This document shows, piece by piece, positions 19,306-29,955 of a stretch of DNA of 64,000 nucleotides. The number at the start of each line of letters is the position of its first letter. The stretch's first letter is position 1. A program made the position numbers and the translations under genes. Origin of the DNA: Gammaproteobacteria bacterium (GTDB taxonomy: Bacteria; Pseudomonadota; Gammaproteobacteria; DSM-16500); the NCBI GenBank assembly GCA_021156085.1, contig JAJNBC010000001.1, forward strand, positions 248,001 to 312,000, written 5' to 3'. The notes under the pieces are model-generated. The model was not told the origin of the DNA and did not search any database. It was given only the letters and a program-made list of their open reading frames with translations.

Positions 19306-19320
19306 ACATTCTGGTTGCAA
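19291..19320 (-). promoter_or_regulatory. Predicted gltA promoter
   Basis: On the minus strand, TTGCAA (19320-19315), an 18-base spacer and TATAGT (19296-19291), about 27 bases upstream of the gltA ATG. Confidence 0.55.
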
Positions 19321-19323
19321 TGT

Positions 19324-19352
19324 TTGCTTTGCCTACCCCTGGTAGATATAAT
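19324..19352 (+). promoter_or_regulatory. Predicted promoter of the sdh-suc operon
   Basis: TTGCTT (19324-19329), a 17-base spacer and a perfect TATAAT (19347-19352). It lies 36 bases before the GTG start of sdhC, with AAGGGA (19371) as the ribosome-binding site. Confidence 0.7.
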
Positions 19353-19387
19353 CTCTGTCTTTGAGATAATAAGGGAACCTTGTCATC

Positions 19388-19762
19388 GTGGCTAAACAAA
19401 GACCAAAAAATTTAAATTTATTCACTATTCAATTCCCCCTGCCTGCTATTATATCTATATTGCATCGTATTTCTGGAGTAGCGTTATTTTTATTTATTCC
19501 TTTAGTCCTAGGGGCCCTGAAACTTTCACTTTCTTCGGCTCAGGATTTTGATGATTTGCATTTATTTTTATCATCGCCTTTGATGAAGTTATTGATCTGG
19601 GGTTTTTTATCAGCTTTTATTTACCATTTCTTTGCTGGTATTCGTCATTTATTGATGGATGTGCATGTAGGGGATGAACTTAAAAGCGGGCAGTTATTTG
19701 CAAAGTTAACGATGGTTATCAGTATTGTATTTATTTTATTAGCAGGCATTTGGATATGGTGA
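19388..19762 (+). CDS. sdhC: Succinate dehydrogenase cytochrome b556 subunit
   Basis: Membrane anchor of complex II, which helps bind heme b and ubiquinone. 124 residues with three membrane helices. RPKNLNLFTIQFP and ISILHRISGV match the SdhC N-terminus (quinone-site Ser/Arg), and the heme-ligand histidine region is HFFAGIRHLLMD. Starts at GTG 19388 with AAGGGA 11 bases upstream. It overlaps sdhD by a few bases and is the first gene of sdhCDAB-sucABCD-serS. Confidence 0.93.
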   Translation: MAKQRPKNLNLFTIQFPLPAIISILHRISGVALFLFIPLVLGALKLSLSSAQDFDDLHLFLSSPLMKLLIWGFLSAFIYHFFAGIRHLLMDVHVGDELKSGQLFAKLTMVISIVFILLAGIWIW

Positions 19763-20103
19763 AATCTGTTCTAGGGGTCAACCATCAAGGGTTGACAGAT
19801 TGGTTAATACAGCGCGTCAGTGCTGTCATAATGATGCTTTATAGCGTAGGGCTGTTCGCCTATTTAATTATGCATCCTGGCTTGGACTATGCTGAGTGGC
19901 ATGCTTTGTTTTCTTCTAAATGTATGAAACTTGCGACTCTTTTATTTATTTTATCTTTGTTATTTCATTCTTGGATTGGAATGTGGACAGTCTTTACGGA
20001 TTACATTAAATCCTTCTTATTGCGCCTTGTGTTGCAAGTTTTTTTATTATTAAGTTTGATTGTTTTCTTTTTCGCTGCACTGTGGATTTTATGGGGTGTT
20101 TAA
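19756..20103 (+). CDS. sdhD: Succinate dehydrogenase hydrophobic anchor subunit
   Basis: Second membrane anchor of complex II. 115 residues with three helices. LTDWLIQRVSAV and HSWIGMWTVFTDYIK (heme-ligand histidine) are SdhD hallmarks. The ATG at 19756 overlaps the sdhC stop by 7 bases; a TTG at 19750 is a weaker alternative. The stop is 3 bases before sdhA. Confidence 0.92.
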   Translation: MVKSVLGVNHQGLTDWLIQRVSAVIMMLYSVGLFAYLIMHPGLDYAEWHALFSSKCMKLATLLFILSLLFHSWIGMWTVFTDYIKSFLLRLVLQVFLLLSLIVFFFAALWILWGV

Positions 20104-20106
20104 GTA

Positions 20107-21861
20107 ATGAATTTAGCAACACAGAGATTTGATGCCGTAATTGTAGGCGGTGGTGGAGCAGGGTTGCGGGCCTCCTTAGAATTAGCCCAGTCCGGTTTAA
20201 ATGTAGCTGTGATTTCCAAAGTATTTCCCACCCGTTCTCATACTGTTTCCGCGCAAGGTGGAATTAATGCTGCGCTTGGTAATACGGATGGCAGCGACGA
20301 TTGGCGTTGGCATATGTATGACACTGTCATGGGGTCTGATTTTTTAGGCGATCAAGATGCAATTGAATACATGTGCAAACATGCTCCTGAAACAATCTAT
20401 GAATTAGAGCATATGGGCTTGCCTTTTTCACGCTTGGATAATGGCAAAATTTATCAGCGCGCTTTTGGCGGTCAAACACGAAATTTTGGTGGTGAATTGG
20501 TGCATCGTACTTGTTGCGCAGCAGATCGTACCGGGCACGCCATGCTACATACTCTTTATCAAAGGAATGTTGCTGCTAGAGCTAAATTTTTTAATGAATG
20601 GTTCGCTATGGATTTAGTCAAAGCGGAGCAGGGTATTGCCGGCGTAATGGCTTTAAATATTGAGACAGGTGAAGTTGTTTTTCTGCAAGCCCGGGCTACC
20701 ATTCTGGCTACGGGCGGAGCAGGGCGTATTTTCCAATCGACGACAAATGCCCATATTAATACAGGTGATGGGTTTGGTATGGTTTTGCGCGCAGGCTTGC
20801 CGTTACAAGATATGGAGTTTTGGCAATTTCATCCTACTGGTATTGCTGGTGCAGGTGTATTAATTACTGAAGGCAGCCGTGGTGAAGGGGGTTACTTGAT
20901 TAATAAAGAGGGCGAGCGTTATATGGAACGGTATGCGCCCCATTTAAAAGATTTATCCTGCCGTGATGTAGTAGCACGTTCTTCAATGATTGAAATTCGA
21001 GAAGGTCGTGGTTGTGGCCCTAAAGGCGATTATGTATTACTCAAGCTAGATCATTTGGGTACCGAGGTTATTAATAAGCGTTTACCCGGTATTCGCGAGC
21101 TTTCTATTACCTTTGCAGGTGTGGATCCACTGAAGAATCCTATTCCTGTAGTTCCTACTTGCCATTATTTAATGGGCGGTATTCCTACGACTGTTCATGC
21201 CCAAGTTTTAACTGTAAAAAATGGACAAGATCATATTGTAGAAGGGCTTTATGCAGCAGGTGAATGTGCTTGTGTTTCGGTACATGGCGCAAATCGATTA
21301 GGTGCCAATTCGCTTTTAGATATAGTAGTCTTTGGTCGGGCAGCAGGGCTCCATGTACAACAAAGTGTACGGGAAGGGTTAGGTTATCGCACGCCATCCT
21401 CGGCGGATATTGAAGCAGCCCTTTCCGGCCTTAATCGATGGAATAATAACCAGAATGGGGAAAGCGTTGATGTTATTCGCAATGAATTGCAAAAAATCAT
21501 GCAAAATGATTTTGGTGTATTTCGTACTGCAGAGCATATGCAAGAAGGATTTAAGAAATTAGAGAAATTACAAGAACGTTTAAAATCAGCATCTATTAAA
21601 GATAAAAGCCAATACTTTAACACTAGCCGTATTGAGGCGCTGGAATTAGATAATTTGATGGAGACGGCCTTAGCAACGGCTTATCTTGCTAATGAACGCA
21701 CTGAAAGCCGTGGAGCACATGCGCGTTATGATTTTCCGAAACGCAATGATAGGGATTGGTTAAAGCATTCTATGTATTTTAGTGATGGCACAATTGATTT
21801 TCGTCCTGTTAACATGAAACCACATGAAGTTGAACCAATTAAGCTTAAGGACAGAGAGTAA
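20107..21861 (+). CDS. sdhA: Succinate dehydrogenase flavoprotein subunit
   Basis: Catalytic subunit of complex II. 584 residues. N-terminal FAD motif [25 protein letters not shown] carries the histidine that binds FAD covalently; active-site blocks [18 protein letters not shown] and [11 protein letters not shown]-terminal [12 protein letters not shown]. The start ATG is 3 bases after sdhD, with sdhB 13 bases downstream. Confidence 0.97.
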   Translation: MNLATQRFDAVIVGGGGAGLRASLELAQSGLNVAVISKVFPTRSHTVSAQGGINAALGNTDGSDDWRWHMYDTVMGSDFLGDQDAIEYMCKHAPETIYELEHMGLPFSRLDNGKIYQRAFGGQTRNFGGELVHRTCCAADRTGHAMLHTLYQRNVAARAKFFNEWFAMDLVKAEQGIAGVMALNIETGEVVFLQARATILATGGAGRIFQSTTNAHINTGDGFGMVLRAGLPLQDMEFWQFHPTGIAGAGVLITEGSRGEGGYLINKEGERYMERYAPHLKDLSCRDVVARSSMIEIREGRGCGPKGDYVLLKLDHLGTEVINKRLPGIRELSITFAGVDPLKNPIPVVPTCHYLMGGIPTTVHAQVLTVKNGQDHIVEGLYAAGECACVSVHGANRLGANSLLDIVVFGRAAGLHVQQSVREGLGYRTPSSADIEAALSGLNRWNNNQNGESVDVIRNELQKIMQNDFGVFRTAEHMQEGFKKLEKLQERLKSASIKDKSQYFNTSRIEALELDNLMETALATAYLANERTESRGAHARYDFPKRNDRDWLKHSMYFSDGTIDFRPVNMKPHEVEPIKLKDRE

Positions 21862-21874
21862 TTAAGGGGTACTT

Positions 21875-22576
21875 ATGCGTTTTTCTATTTACCGTTACAA
21901 TCCAGAAACAGATAAAAAGCCTTATATGCAAGACTATGATTTGGATTCAGAGGCCAATAGTTGCTATATGGTTTTAGATGCTTTGCTGGCGATTAAGAAT
22001 ACCATGGATGACACCTTAACTTTACGTCGTTCTTGCCGCGAAGGTGTGTGTGGTTCTGATGGCATGAATATAAATGGTAAAAACGGATTAGCGTGTACAA
22101 CTCATTTATCTTCATTAAAAGAGCCTATCATTATTCGCCCTTTGCCAGGGTTACCTGTGATACGCGATTTAGTCGTCGACATGACACAATTCTATCAACA
22201 ATATGAAAAAATAAAACCTTATCTGCAAAACTCGGAGCCTGTCCCTGCCAAAGAACGTTTACAATCTCCTGCAGAGCGTGCTAAATTAGATGGTTTGTAC
22301 GAGTGTATTCTTTGTGCGTGCTGCACGTCTTCTTGTCCTTCCTTTTGGTGGAACCCAGATAAATTTGTGGGGCCAGCGGGTTTATTACAAGCTTATCGTT
22401 TTATTGCAGATTCACGGGATACAGAAAAGTCCGAGCGCTTAGCTGATTTAGCTGATCCATTTAGCTTGTTTCGTTGTCGCGGTATCATGAATTGCGTTGA
22501 CGTCTGTCCTAAAGGATTAAATCCAACAAAAGCAATTAATGAAATTAAAGAACTTATGTTGGAAGAGGCTGTATAA
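21875..22576 (+). CDS. sdhB: Succinate dehydrogenase iron-sulfur subunit
   Basis: Electron-transfer subunit of complex II. 233 residues. The [2Fe-2S] ligands are in [16 protein letters not shown] and LACTTH. The [4Fe-4S]/[3Fe-4S] ligands are in [17 protein letters not shown] and [23 protein letters not shown] precedes the ATG. Its stop TAA touches the sucA ATG with no gap. Confidence 0.97.
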   Translation: MRFSIYRYNPETDKKPYMQDYDLDSEANSCYMVLDALLAIKNTMDDTLTLRRSCREGVCGSDGMNINGKNGLACTTHLSSLKEPIIIRPLPGLPVIRDLVVDMTQFYQQYEKIKPYLQNSEPVPAKERLQSPAERAKLDGLYECILCACCTSSCPSFWWNPDKFVGPAGLLQAYRFIADSRDTEKSERLADLADPFSLFRCRGIMNCVDVCPKGLNPTKAINEIKELMLEEAV

Positions 22577-25399
22577 ATGACACAGCAGAAATCAATGCAA
22601 GCCTGGTGGAATGATTCTTATCTTGCGGGTGATAACGAAGGATATTTAGAAGAATTATATGAAACCTACCTTAAATCGCCGGAAAATGTTTCTTCCGAGT
22701 GGCAAGCGTATTTTAGCCAATCAGGGCACGGCCAGGTAGCAGATGTTCCGCATTCTGTTATTCGCAATGATTTTAAGAATCTTGCTAAATCTACCCCCCT
22801 CAATGTTGCGGCGCAAGGCTCTGATTCCTTTTACCAACAGCAACAAGAAAAAGTCATTGATCTTATTTCAGCTTACCGTAGCCTAGGTCATTTGCAAGCA
22901 AATATTGATCCCCTAGGGCTCTATCGCGGCATTGATAATCCTGCTCTGCATTTATCCTATTATGGTTTTACCGATGCCGATTTGAATACTGTATTTGATG
23001 TAGGTTCTTTAGGAGCAATGCGAAAAAGAACTGCTACTCTAAAAGAAATTTATGAGACATTACGTCAAATTTACTGCGGCAGCATAGGCGTTGAGTATAA
23101 GCATATTTTACAGCTTGAAGAAGTCGAGTGGATTCAACAGCGCATGGAAAACAAAGAAAGCCATTTCGTACTGACCAAAGAACAAAAATTACGGATTTTA
23201 GATCGCTTGATCGTGGCAGATGGATTAGAAAAATATCTAGGATTTAAATACGTAGGACAAAAACGTTTTTCATTGGAAGGCGGTGATAGCTTAGTGCCTA
23301 TGTTAGATGCCATTATTACTCGGGGCGCTGAAACAGAAATTAAAGAAATTGTCATTGGAATGGCGCATCGCGGACGAATGAATGTACTGGTGAATGTGCT
23401 GGGTAAGGAGCCTGAAAAAATTTATGCGGGTTTCGAAGGAAAAGGAATTGATGAATCCAGCTCAGGTGATGTGAAATACCATTTAGGTTTTTCTGCAAAT
23501 ATAAAAACGCCATATGGTCAAGTCCATCTTGCCTTAGCGTTTAATCCTTCGCATTTAGAAATCATTGCGCCGGTAGTACAAGGGTCTGTACGTTCTAGGC
23601 AAAGGCGTCGTAAAGATATAGAGCGTAAATTAGTTATGCCTATACAAATTCATGGTGATGCTGCTTTTGCAGGCCAAGGTGTAGTTATGGAAACCTTTGC
23701 TACTTCGCAAGCCCGTTGGTTTTGGGTAGGAGGTTCCATTCATATCGTGATTAATAATCAAGTAGGCTTTACTATTAGCGATACCCGCGATTCGCGCTCG
23801 GGTTTATATTGCACGGATATTGCAAAGATGGTGCAAGCACCTATTTTACATGTGAATGGCAATGATCCCGAAGCTGTTTTTTTTGTGGCGCAATTAGCCG
23901 CAGATTATCGTATGCGTTTTAAGAAAGATATTGTTATTGATTTGGTCTGCTACAGACGTCATGGTCACAATGAAGCAGATGAACCTTCTGCTACGCAACC
24001 TATGATGTATAAAATTATTAAAGCAATGCCTGCGCCGTGTACACTTTATGCCAAACAATTGGTAGTAGAAGGTATCATTGAGGATAACCACGAGCAGCTG
24101 TTAGTCGATGCCTATAGAAAGAAAATGGATGAAGGTAAAAGCGTTGTAGATCTTGTGCCTAATGGCGGGGATTATGAGTTCATTAATTCTTGGGAACGTT
24201 TTATTGGAAAAGAATGGACAGTTCCTGCTAAAACTACAGTTCCACTGAAAAAAATTAAAGAATTAGCTAAGAAATTAGAGAAGCTACCTCAAGGTTTTGT
24301 ATTGCAACCGCAAGTTAAAAAAATGCTTGAAGCACGCCAAAAAATGACAGAAGGTGAGTTGCCGCTAAATTGGGGGTATGCAGAAACTTTAGCGTATGCC
24401 ACGCTGTTGGATGAGGGTTATCCTATTCGTCTTTGTGGACAAGATGCATGCCGCGGTACTTTTGCGCATCGTCATGCTGTATTACATGATCAAAATTCCG
24501 ATGATATTTATATTCCGTTAAGCCATCTTACACCGGAGCAGGCTCAAATCAATTTAGTAGATTCGCTACTGTCTGAAGAAGCTGTATTAGCTTTTGAATA
24601 TGGGTATGCTGGAGCAGAACCCAATAACTTAGTTATTTGGGAAGCCCAATTTGGTGATTTTGCGAATGGTGCCCAAGTGGTAATAGATCAATTTATTAGC
24701 TCTGGTGAGCAAAAGTGGGGGCGTTTATGTGGGTTAGTGATGCTTTTACCCCATGGTTACGAAGGGCAAGGTCCCGAGCATTCATCCGCTCGGTTAGAGC
24801 GCTACCTCCAATTGTGCGCACAACATAATATGCAAGTATGTGTACCTACCACGCCTTCGCAAATATTTCATTTACTGCGTCGCCAGATGATTAGAACTTA
24901 TAGAAAACCATTAATTGTTATGACTCCTAAAAGTATTTTACGTGCTGAGCTTGCTGTATCGAGTTTGGATGATTTAAGTCAAGGGGAATTTCAATTAATG
25001 ATACCCGAGATTGATGAGCTCAATCCTAAAAAAGTAGATCGTGTTATTCTTTGCTGTGGCAAGGTCTACTATGATTTGCTCAAAACACGGCGTGAAAATA
25101 AGCTTAATACAGTAGCTATTATTCGAATTGAGCAACTTTATCCATTCCCAGAAGAGCGGTTTAAGGAGGTATTAGCACCTTATAACCACGTTAAAAATGT
25201 GGTCTGGTGCCAAGAAGAACCTATGAATCAAGGCGCATGGTATAGTACGCAACATAATCTTTTAGCTTGCCTAAATCACAAACAAATGCTCAGCTATGCT
25301 GGTCGCGCGGCTTCTGCTTCTCCGGCAGTAGGTTACGCTTCAGTGCATCTTAAAGAACAAGAGACATTAGTGAAGCAAGCATTAGGGCTGGTCAAATAG
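22577..25399 (+). CDS. sucA: 2-oxoglutarate dehydrogenase E1
   Basis: Thiamine-diphosphate-dependent decarboxylase of the 2-oxoglutarate dehydrogenase complex. 940 residues (E. coli 933). The N-terminal segment AWWNDSYLAGDNEGYLEELY is the SucB-binding leader. GMAHRGRMNVLVNVLGK, HGDAAFAGQGVV and INNQVGFTIS form the ThDP site, and LLPHGYEGQGPEHSSARLERYLQ is the conserved C-half block. Starts directly after the sdhB stop. The E3 partner lpd is not in this window. Confidence 0.97.
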   Translation: MTQQKSMQAWWNDSYLAGDNEGYLEELYETYLKSPENVSSEWQAYFSQSGHGQVADVPHSVIRNDFKNLAKSTPLNVAAQGSDSFYQQQQEKVIDLISAYRSLGHLQANIDPLGLYRGIDNPALHLSYYGFTDADLNTVFDVGSLGAMRKRTATLKEIYETLRQIYCGSIGVEYKHILQLEEVEWIQQRMENKESHFVLTKEQKLRILDRLIVADGLEKYLGFKYVGQKRFSLEGGDSLVPMLDAIITRGAETEIKEIVIGMAHRGRMNVLVNVLGKEPEKIYAGFEGKGIDESSSGDVKYHLGFSANIKTPYGQVHLALAFNPSHLEIIAPVVQGSVRSRQRRRKDIERKLVMPIQIHGDAAFAGQGVVMETFATSQARWFWVGGSIHIVINNQVGFTISDTRDSRSGLYCTDIAKMVQAPILHVNGNDPEAVFFVAQLAADYRMRFKKDIVIDLVCYRRHGHNEADEPSATQPMMYKIIKAMPAPCTLYAKQLVVEGIIEDNHEQLLVDAYRKKMDEGKSVVDLVPNGGDYEFINSWERFIGKEWTVPAKTTVPLKKIKELAKKLEKLPQGFVLQPQVKKMLEARQKMTEGELPLNWGYAETLAYATLLDEGYPIRLCGQDACRGTFAHRHAVLHDQNSDDIYIPLSHLTPEQAQINLVDSLLSEEAVLAFEYGYAGAEPNNLVIWEAQFGDFANGAQVVIDQFISSGEQKWGRLCGLVMLLPHGYEGQGPEHSSARLERYLQLCAQHNMQVCVPTTPSQIFHLLRRQMIRTYRKPLIVMTPKSILRAELAVSSLDDLSQGEFQLMIPEIDELNPKKVDRVILCCGKVYYDLLKTRRENKLNTVAIIRIEQLYPFPEERFKEVLAPYNHVKNVVWCQEEPMNQGAWYSTQHNLLACLNHKQMLSYAGRAASASPAVGYASVHLKEQETLVKQALGLVK

Positions 25400-25428
25400 T
25401 TAAGTAATATGAAAAAGGAAAATTCCAA

Positions 25429-26583
25429 ATGACAGTAGAAGTAAAAGTTCCAATGTTGCCTGAATCCATTGCAGATGCAACCATTGCAGCGTGGCATAAA
25501 AAAGCGGGCGATGCTGTGGCGCGCGATGAAAACTTAATGGATTTGGAAACAGATAAAGTGATGCTTGAAGTTCCTTCGCCTATCGATGGTATTTTAAAAG
25601 AAATTGTCAAAAAAACAGGGGATACTGTGACTGCTAATGAGGTAGTAGCTATCCTTGAAGCAGGCACGAAGCCTGTAGCAACAACTCCTAGCAAAAACGA
25701 ACCAGTCCAAGCCGTGCCTCTCCCCACAGCAGCTGCTGCCTCCCCTACCTTAAGCCCTGCAGTACGCCGTGTGGTAGCGGAGCATGATATCGATATGTCT
25801 CAAGTGAAAGGGACAGGTAAGGGTGGTCGCATTACAAAAGAAAATGCCGTAGCGGCTTTGCAAATACCTACCAGTACAACAGAACGCCCTGAAAAACGTG
25901 TGCCCATGACTCGCATGCGGGCCCGTATTGCTGAACGTTTGCTTGAAGTGGCACAAACTACAGCGATGTTAACCACATTCAATGAAATTAATTTACAAGC
26001 TGTCATTGAATTACGTAATAAGTACAAAGAAAAATTTGAAAAAACTCATAATGCACGTTTAGGATTTATGTCATTTTTTGTTAAAGCAGCGGTGGAGGCA
26101 TTAAAACGTTTTCCTGCAGTCAATGCTTCTATTGATGGCCAAGATATCGTGTACCATGGTTATTTTGATATAGGAGTCGCTGTATCGACTGATCGTGGCT
26201 TGGTTGTACCCGTATTACGAAATGCAGATCAAATGAGCATGGCAGATATGGAATCTCAGATTGTGGAGTATGCAAATAAAGCAAGAGCGGGCAAGCTTAG
26301 CTTAGAAGAAATGCAAGGAGGGACATTTACTATCACTAATGGCGGGGTATTTGGTTCATTGTTGTCTACCCCTATTTTAAATTCACCTCAAAGCGCTATT
26401 TTAGGTATGCATAAAATTGACCAACGTCCGGTGGTAGAAAACGGAGAAATTGTGATACGCCCTATGATGTATGTTGCTATGTCTTATGACCATCGGATTA
26501 TCGATGGTAAAGATTCTGTCACCTTTCTTGTCGCTATTAAGGATTTACTTGAAGATCCGGCTCGTCTTTTACTCGAAATATAA
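25429..26583 (+). CDS. sucB: Dihydrolipoyl succinyltransferase (E2)
   Basis: Core of the 2-oxoglutarate dehydrogenase complex. 384 residues. One lipoyl domain (residues 1-78, lipoylated Lys in DLETDKVML), a Pro/Ala linker, a peripheral-subunit-binding domain ([21 protein letters not shown], about 105-140), and the acyltransferase domain ending in the catalytic [13 protein letters not shown]. Slightly shorter than E. coli (405) because of a shorter linker. Spaced 29 bases from sucA and 28 from sucC. Confidence 0.96.
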   Translation: MTVEVKVPMLPESIADATIAAWHKKAGDAVARDENLMDLETDKVMLEVPSPIDGILKEIVKKTGDTVTANEVVAILEAGTKPVATTPSKNEPVQAVPLPTAAAASPTLSPAVRRVVAEHDIDMSQVKGTGKGGRITKENAVAALQIPTSTTERPEKRVPMTRMRARIAERLLEVAQTTAMLTTFNEINLQAVIELRNKYKEKFEKTHNARLGFMSFFVKAAVEALKRFPAVNASIDGQDIVYHGYFDIGVAVSTDRGLVVPVLRNADQMSMADMESQIVEYANKARAGKLSLEEMQGGTFTITNGGVFGSLLSTPILNSPQSAILGMHKIDQRPVVENGEIVIRPMMYVAMSYDHRIIDGKDSVTFLVAIKDLLEDPARLLLEI

Positions 26584-26611
26584 TTTTTTTGATAACCTGG
26601 GAGAAGATTAA

Positions 26612-27784
26612 ATGAATTTGCATGAATACCAAGCCAAGCAGCTCTTGGCTAAGTACGGTTTACCTGTGCCTAAAGGTGAAGTTGCTTGGAATGTGGAGGA
26701 AGCTTTAGCTATTGCTGATAAACTTAGTACATCGCGTTGGGTTGTCAAAGCACAAGTACACGCAGGTGGCCGAGGTAAAGCAGGAGGTGTGAAGCTTGTT
26801 TCTACCAAAGATGAAATTGCTCAAACAACCAAAGCTTTATTTGGCAAGCGTCTAGTGACTTATCAAACTAACGCAGATGGCCAGCCTATCCATCAAATTT
26901 TAATTGAAGAACCTTGTGATATTAGTAAAGAACTTTATTTAGGCGCCGTCATTGACCGCTCCAAACAACGTATTGTTTTTATGGCATCCACTGAGGGTGG
27001 TGTAGAAATTGAGAAAGTGGCACATGATACACCCGAAAAAATTCTTACTACTGTGGTTGATCCTTTACTAGGTATTTTACCCTATCAAGCTCGCCAACTT
27101 AGTTTCGCCTTAGGCTTGGCAGGCGATCAAGTGAAGCAATTTACAAAAATTTTAATGGGGCTTGGAAAATTATTTGAAGAAAATGATTTAAGTTTATTGG
27201 AAATTAATCCTCTCGTTATTACCAAACAAGGCAATCTCTTGTGCTTAGATGGTAAAATCAATATTGATGATAATGCAATTTATCGTCAATCTGAATTACG
27301 AGCTATGCGTGATACTACCCAAGAAGATGAACGTGAAAACCGTGCACGTGATTGGGAGCTTAACTATATCGCACTCGATGGTAATATAGGCTGCATGGTC
27401 AATGGCGCAGGGTTAGCTATGGCTACCATGGATATTGTTAAATTACATGGCGGTAATCCAGCGAACTTTTTAGATGTGGGAGGAGGTGCCACAAAAGAAC
27501 GTGTCACTGAAGCCTTCAAAATTATTTTGTCGGATAAAAATGTGAAAGCTATCTTAGTCAATATTTTCGGCGGCATTGTGCGCTGTGATTTAATTGCTGA
27601 TGGTGTCATTGGGGCTGTAGCTGAAGTAGGAACAACTTTGCCTGTGGTTGTTCGCCTAGAAGGTAATAATGCGGAGATAGGCGCTAAAAAATTAAGTGAA
27701 AGCGGGCTTAATATCATACCAGCAGCAAGCTTTACCGATGCTGCTAAAAAAGTCGTTCAAGTAGCAGGTGGTGTATCACTATGA
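26612..27784 (+). CDS. sucC: Succinyl-CoA synthetase beta subunit
   Basis: ATP-grasp subunit that makes succinate plus ATP or GTP from succinyl-CoA. 390 residues. [20 protein letters not shown] is the family N-terminus; [17 protein letters not shown] and the [10 protein letters not shown] region hold nucleotide and metal sites; the C-terminal ligase domain contains [24 protein letters not shown] precedes the ATG. Overlaps sucD by 4 bases (ATGA). Confidence 0.97.
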   Translation: MNLHEYQAKQLLAKYGLPVPKGEVAWNVEEALAIADKLSTSRWVVKAQVHAGGRGKAGGVKLVSTKDEIAQTTKALFGKRLVTYQTNADGQPIHQILIEEPCDISKELYLGAVIDRSKQRIVFMASTEGGVEIEKVAHDTPEKILTTVVDPLLGILPYQARQLSFALGLAGDQVKQFTKILMGLGKLFEENDLSLLEINPLVITKQGNLLCLDGKINIDDNAIYRQSELRAMRDTTQEDERENRARDWELNYIALDGNIGCMVNGAGLAMATMDIVKLHGGNPANFLDVGGGATKERVTEAFKIILSDKNVKAILVNIFGGIVRCDLIADGVIGAVAEVGTTLPVVVRLEGNNAEIGAKKLSESGLNIIPAASFTDAAKKVVQVAGGVSL

Positions 27785-28665
27785 GTATCTTAATTAACAA
27801 AAATACAAAAGTTATTTGTCAGGGTTTTACAGGCAAGCAGGGCACACTTCATTCAGAACAAGCCATTGCGTATGGGACAAAAATGGTGGGCGGTGTTACT
27901 CCAGAGAAGGGAGGGCAGAGGCATTTGGGTTTACCTGTTTTTAATACAGTCAAAGAAGCTTATGAAGCAACCCATGCTGAGGCTTCTGTTATTTATGTGC
28001 CGGCGCCTTTCTGTAAAGATTCAATTGTAGAAGCGGTTGAAGCCGGCATTAAATTGATTGTTTGCATCACTGAAGGAATTCCTACTTTAGATATGCTAGA
28101 TATCAAAGCCTATTTAAAAAATCACCCCGAAACACGTTTAATAGGGCCTAATTGTCCAGGTGTCATTACACCAGGAGAATGTAAAATTGGAATTATGCCA
28201 GGGCATATTCATTTACCCGGACGGGTTGGTATCGTTTCTCGTTCAGGTACCTTAACTTATGAAGCAGTGCATCAAACCACAGAACTCGGGTTAGGGCAAA
28301 GCACATGTGTGGGCATTGGGGGAGATCCTATTGCAGGTACGAATTTTATCGATGTATTAGCTCTCTTTGAAAAAGATCCGCAAACTGAGCTAATTATCAT
28401 GGTAGGTGAGATTGGAGGTACAGCTGAAGATGAAGCAGCAGATTACATTCAAAAACATGTGACTAAACCTGTAGTTTCTTATATTGCAGGGGTGACCGCG
28501 CCTGAAGGCAAGCGCATGGGTCATGCGGGCGCGATTATTGCCGGGGGTAAAGGGACGGCGGCTGAGAAATTTGCTGTGCTGGAAGCTGCCGGTGTACATA
28601 CAGTCCAGTCACCTGCGGAGATTGGGAAAATGGCTGCTCATATATTACAAAAAGCAAAGGCTTAA
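27781..28665 (+). CDS. sucD: Succinyl-CoA synthetase alpha subunit
   Basis: 294 residues. CoA-binding Rossmann domain ([17 protein letters not shown]), the ligase blocks [20 protein letters not shown] and [11 protein letters not shown], and the phosphorylated histidine in [14 protein letters not shown]. Coupled to sucC by ATGA overlap and followed 6 bases later by serS. Confidence 0.97.
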   Translation: MSILINKNTKVICQGFTGKQGTLHSEQAIAYGTKMVGGVTPEKGGQRHLGLPVFNTVKEAYEATHAEASVIYVPAPFCKDSIVEAVEAGIKLIVCITEGIPTLDMLDIKAYLKNHPETRLIGPNCPGVITPGECKIGIMPGHIHLPGRVGIVSRSGTLTYEAVHQTTELGLGQSTCVGIGGDPIAGTNFIDVLALFEKDPQTELIIMVGEIGGTAEDEAADYIQKHVTKPVVSYIAGVTAPEGKRMGHAGAIIAGGKGTAAEKFAVLEAAGVHTVQSPAEIGKMAAHILQKAKA

Positions 28666-28671
28666 TTTTTC

Positions 28672-29955
28672 ATGTTAGATCCTAAAGTGATTCGGCAAGA
28701 CTTAGATGCTGTTGCTGCTAAATTGAAGCTTCGCGGGATAGTAGTGGATATCCCGCGCATACATGCTTTAGAAGAACAACGTAAAAGGCTACAGACCCAA
28801 TTACAGGATATCCAAAACGAACGTAATGTTCGCTCTAAAGCAATAGGGCAAGCTAAGGCCAAGGGAGAAAATGTAGAGCCTTTATTTCAACAGCTTAAAG
28901 AATTAAATGATTCATTAAAAATATCCGAAGAACAATTTAATCGCGTCCAATCTGAATTAAGTGATTTACTGGCGCATATCCCTAATATTCCCCATCGTTC
29001 AGTGCCTATCGGTAAAAGTGAAGCAGATAATCAAATTATTCGGACTTGGGGGAAATTTCCAAAATTTGCTTTTACTCCCAAAGACCATGTTGATCTTGGC
29101 GAAAAACTTGGCATGGATTTTTCGGCCGCTGTTAAAATCGCCAGTGCTCGCTTTGTTGTGCTGCATGGCACACTTGCCAAACTACAGCGTGCTTTGGTGC
29201 AATTTATGCTGGATTTACACGTCACAGAACATGGCTATCAGGAAATCTATGTGCCTTATTTAGCTAATTCAGATTCTCTTTTTGGTACGGGGCAATTACC
29301 CAATTTAAAAGAAGATTTATTTGCAGTAGATGGCGAACAAGGATTTTATCTCATTCCGACTTCCGAAGTTTCTGTTATCAACACCATACGTGACGAAATT
29401 TTAGAGTCTGAACAATTGCCTTTGAAATATGTTTGCCATTCTCCTTGCTTTCGTAGCGAAGCAGGTTCTTATGGTAAAGATACCCGTGGCATGATTCGCA
29501 ATCACCAATTTGAAAAAGTAGAATTACTTCAAATTGTACATCCAGAAAAATCGTATGAGGCTCACGAAGAAATCACTCGTCATGCAGAAACTGTTTTGCA
29601 GCGTTTAGAGCTTCCTTATCGCGTTGTCTCTCTATGCACTGCTGACCTGGGTTTCTCTGCTGCTAAAACCTATGATTTAGAAGTATGGCTACCTAGCCAA
29701 CAATGCTATCGTGAAATCTCCTCTTGCAGTAACACTGAAAGCTTCCAATCTCGTCGCTTACAAGCTCGTTATCGTGATACTACAACGCATAAACCTGAAC
29801 TCTTGCATATTTTAAATGGATCAGGACTGGCAGTGGGGCGAACGCTAGTTGCGCTATTAGAAAATTATCAAGATGAAAAAGGAGGAGTTAAAATACCTTT
29901 AGCATTACAGAAATACCTGGGACAGGATTATTTAATGGCTAATAAAAGTGTTTGA
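28672..29955 (+). CDS. serS: Seryl-tRNA synthetase
   Basis: 427 residues. The N-terminal antiparallel coiled coil (about residues 30-100) that grips the long variable arm of tRNA-Ser is clear. Class II motif 2 [21 protein letters not shown] and motif 3 [19 protein letters not shown] follow. It starts 6 bases after sucD, so it is probably cotranscribed with the TCA genes, a placement I do not know from E. coli. The last 24 bases overlap the end of the convergent 726-residue orphan. Confidence 0.96.
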   Translation: MLDPKVIRQDLDAVAAKLKLRGIVVDIPRIHALEEQRKRLQTQLQDIQNERNVRSKAIGQAKAKGENVEPLFQQLKELNDSLKISEEQFNRVQSELSDLLAHIPNIPHRSVPIGKSEADNQIIRTWGKFPKFAFTPKDHVDLGEKLGMDFSAAVKIASARFVVLHGTLAKLQRALVQFMLDLHVTEHGYQEIYVPYLANSDSLFGTGQLPNLKEDLFAVDGEQGFYLIPTSEVSVINTIRDEILESEQLPLKYVCHSPCFRSEAGSYGKDTRGMIRNHQFEKVELLQIVHPEKSYEAHEEITRHAETVLQRLELPYRVVSLCTADLGFSAAKTYDLEVWLPSQQCYREISSCSNTESFQSRRLQARYRDTTTHKPELLHILNGSGLAVGRTLVALLENYQDEKGGVKIPLALQKYLGQDYLMANKSV

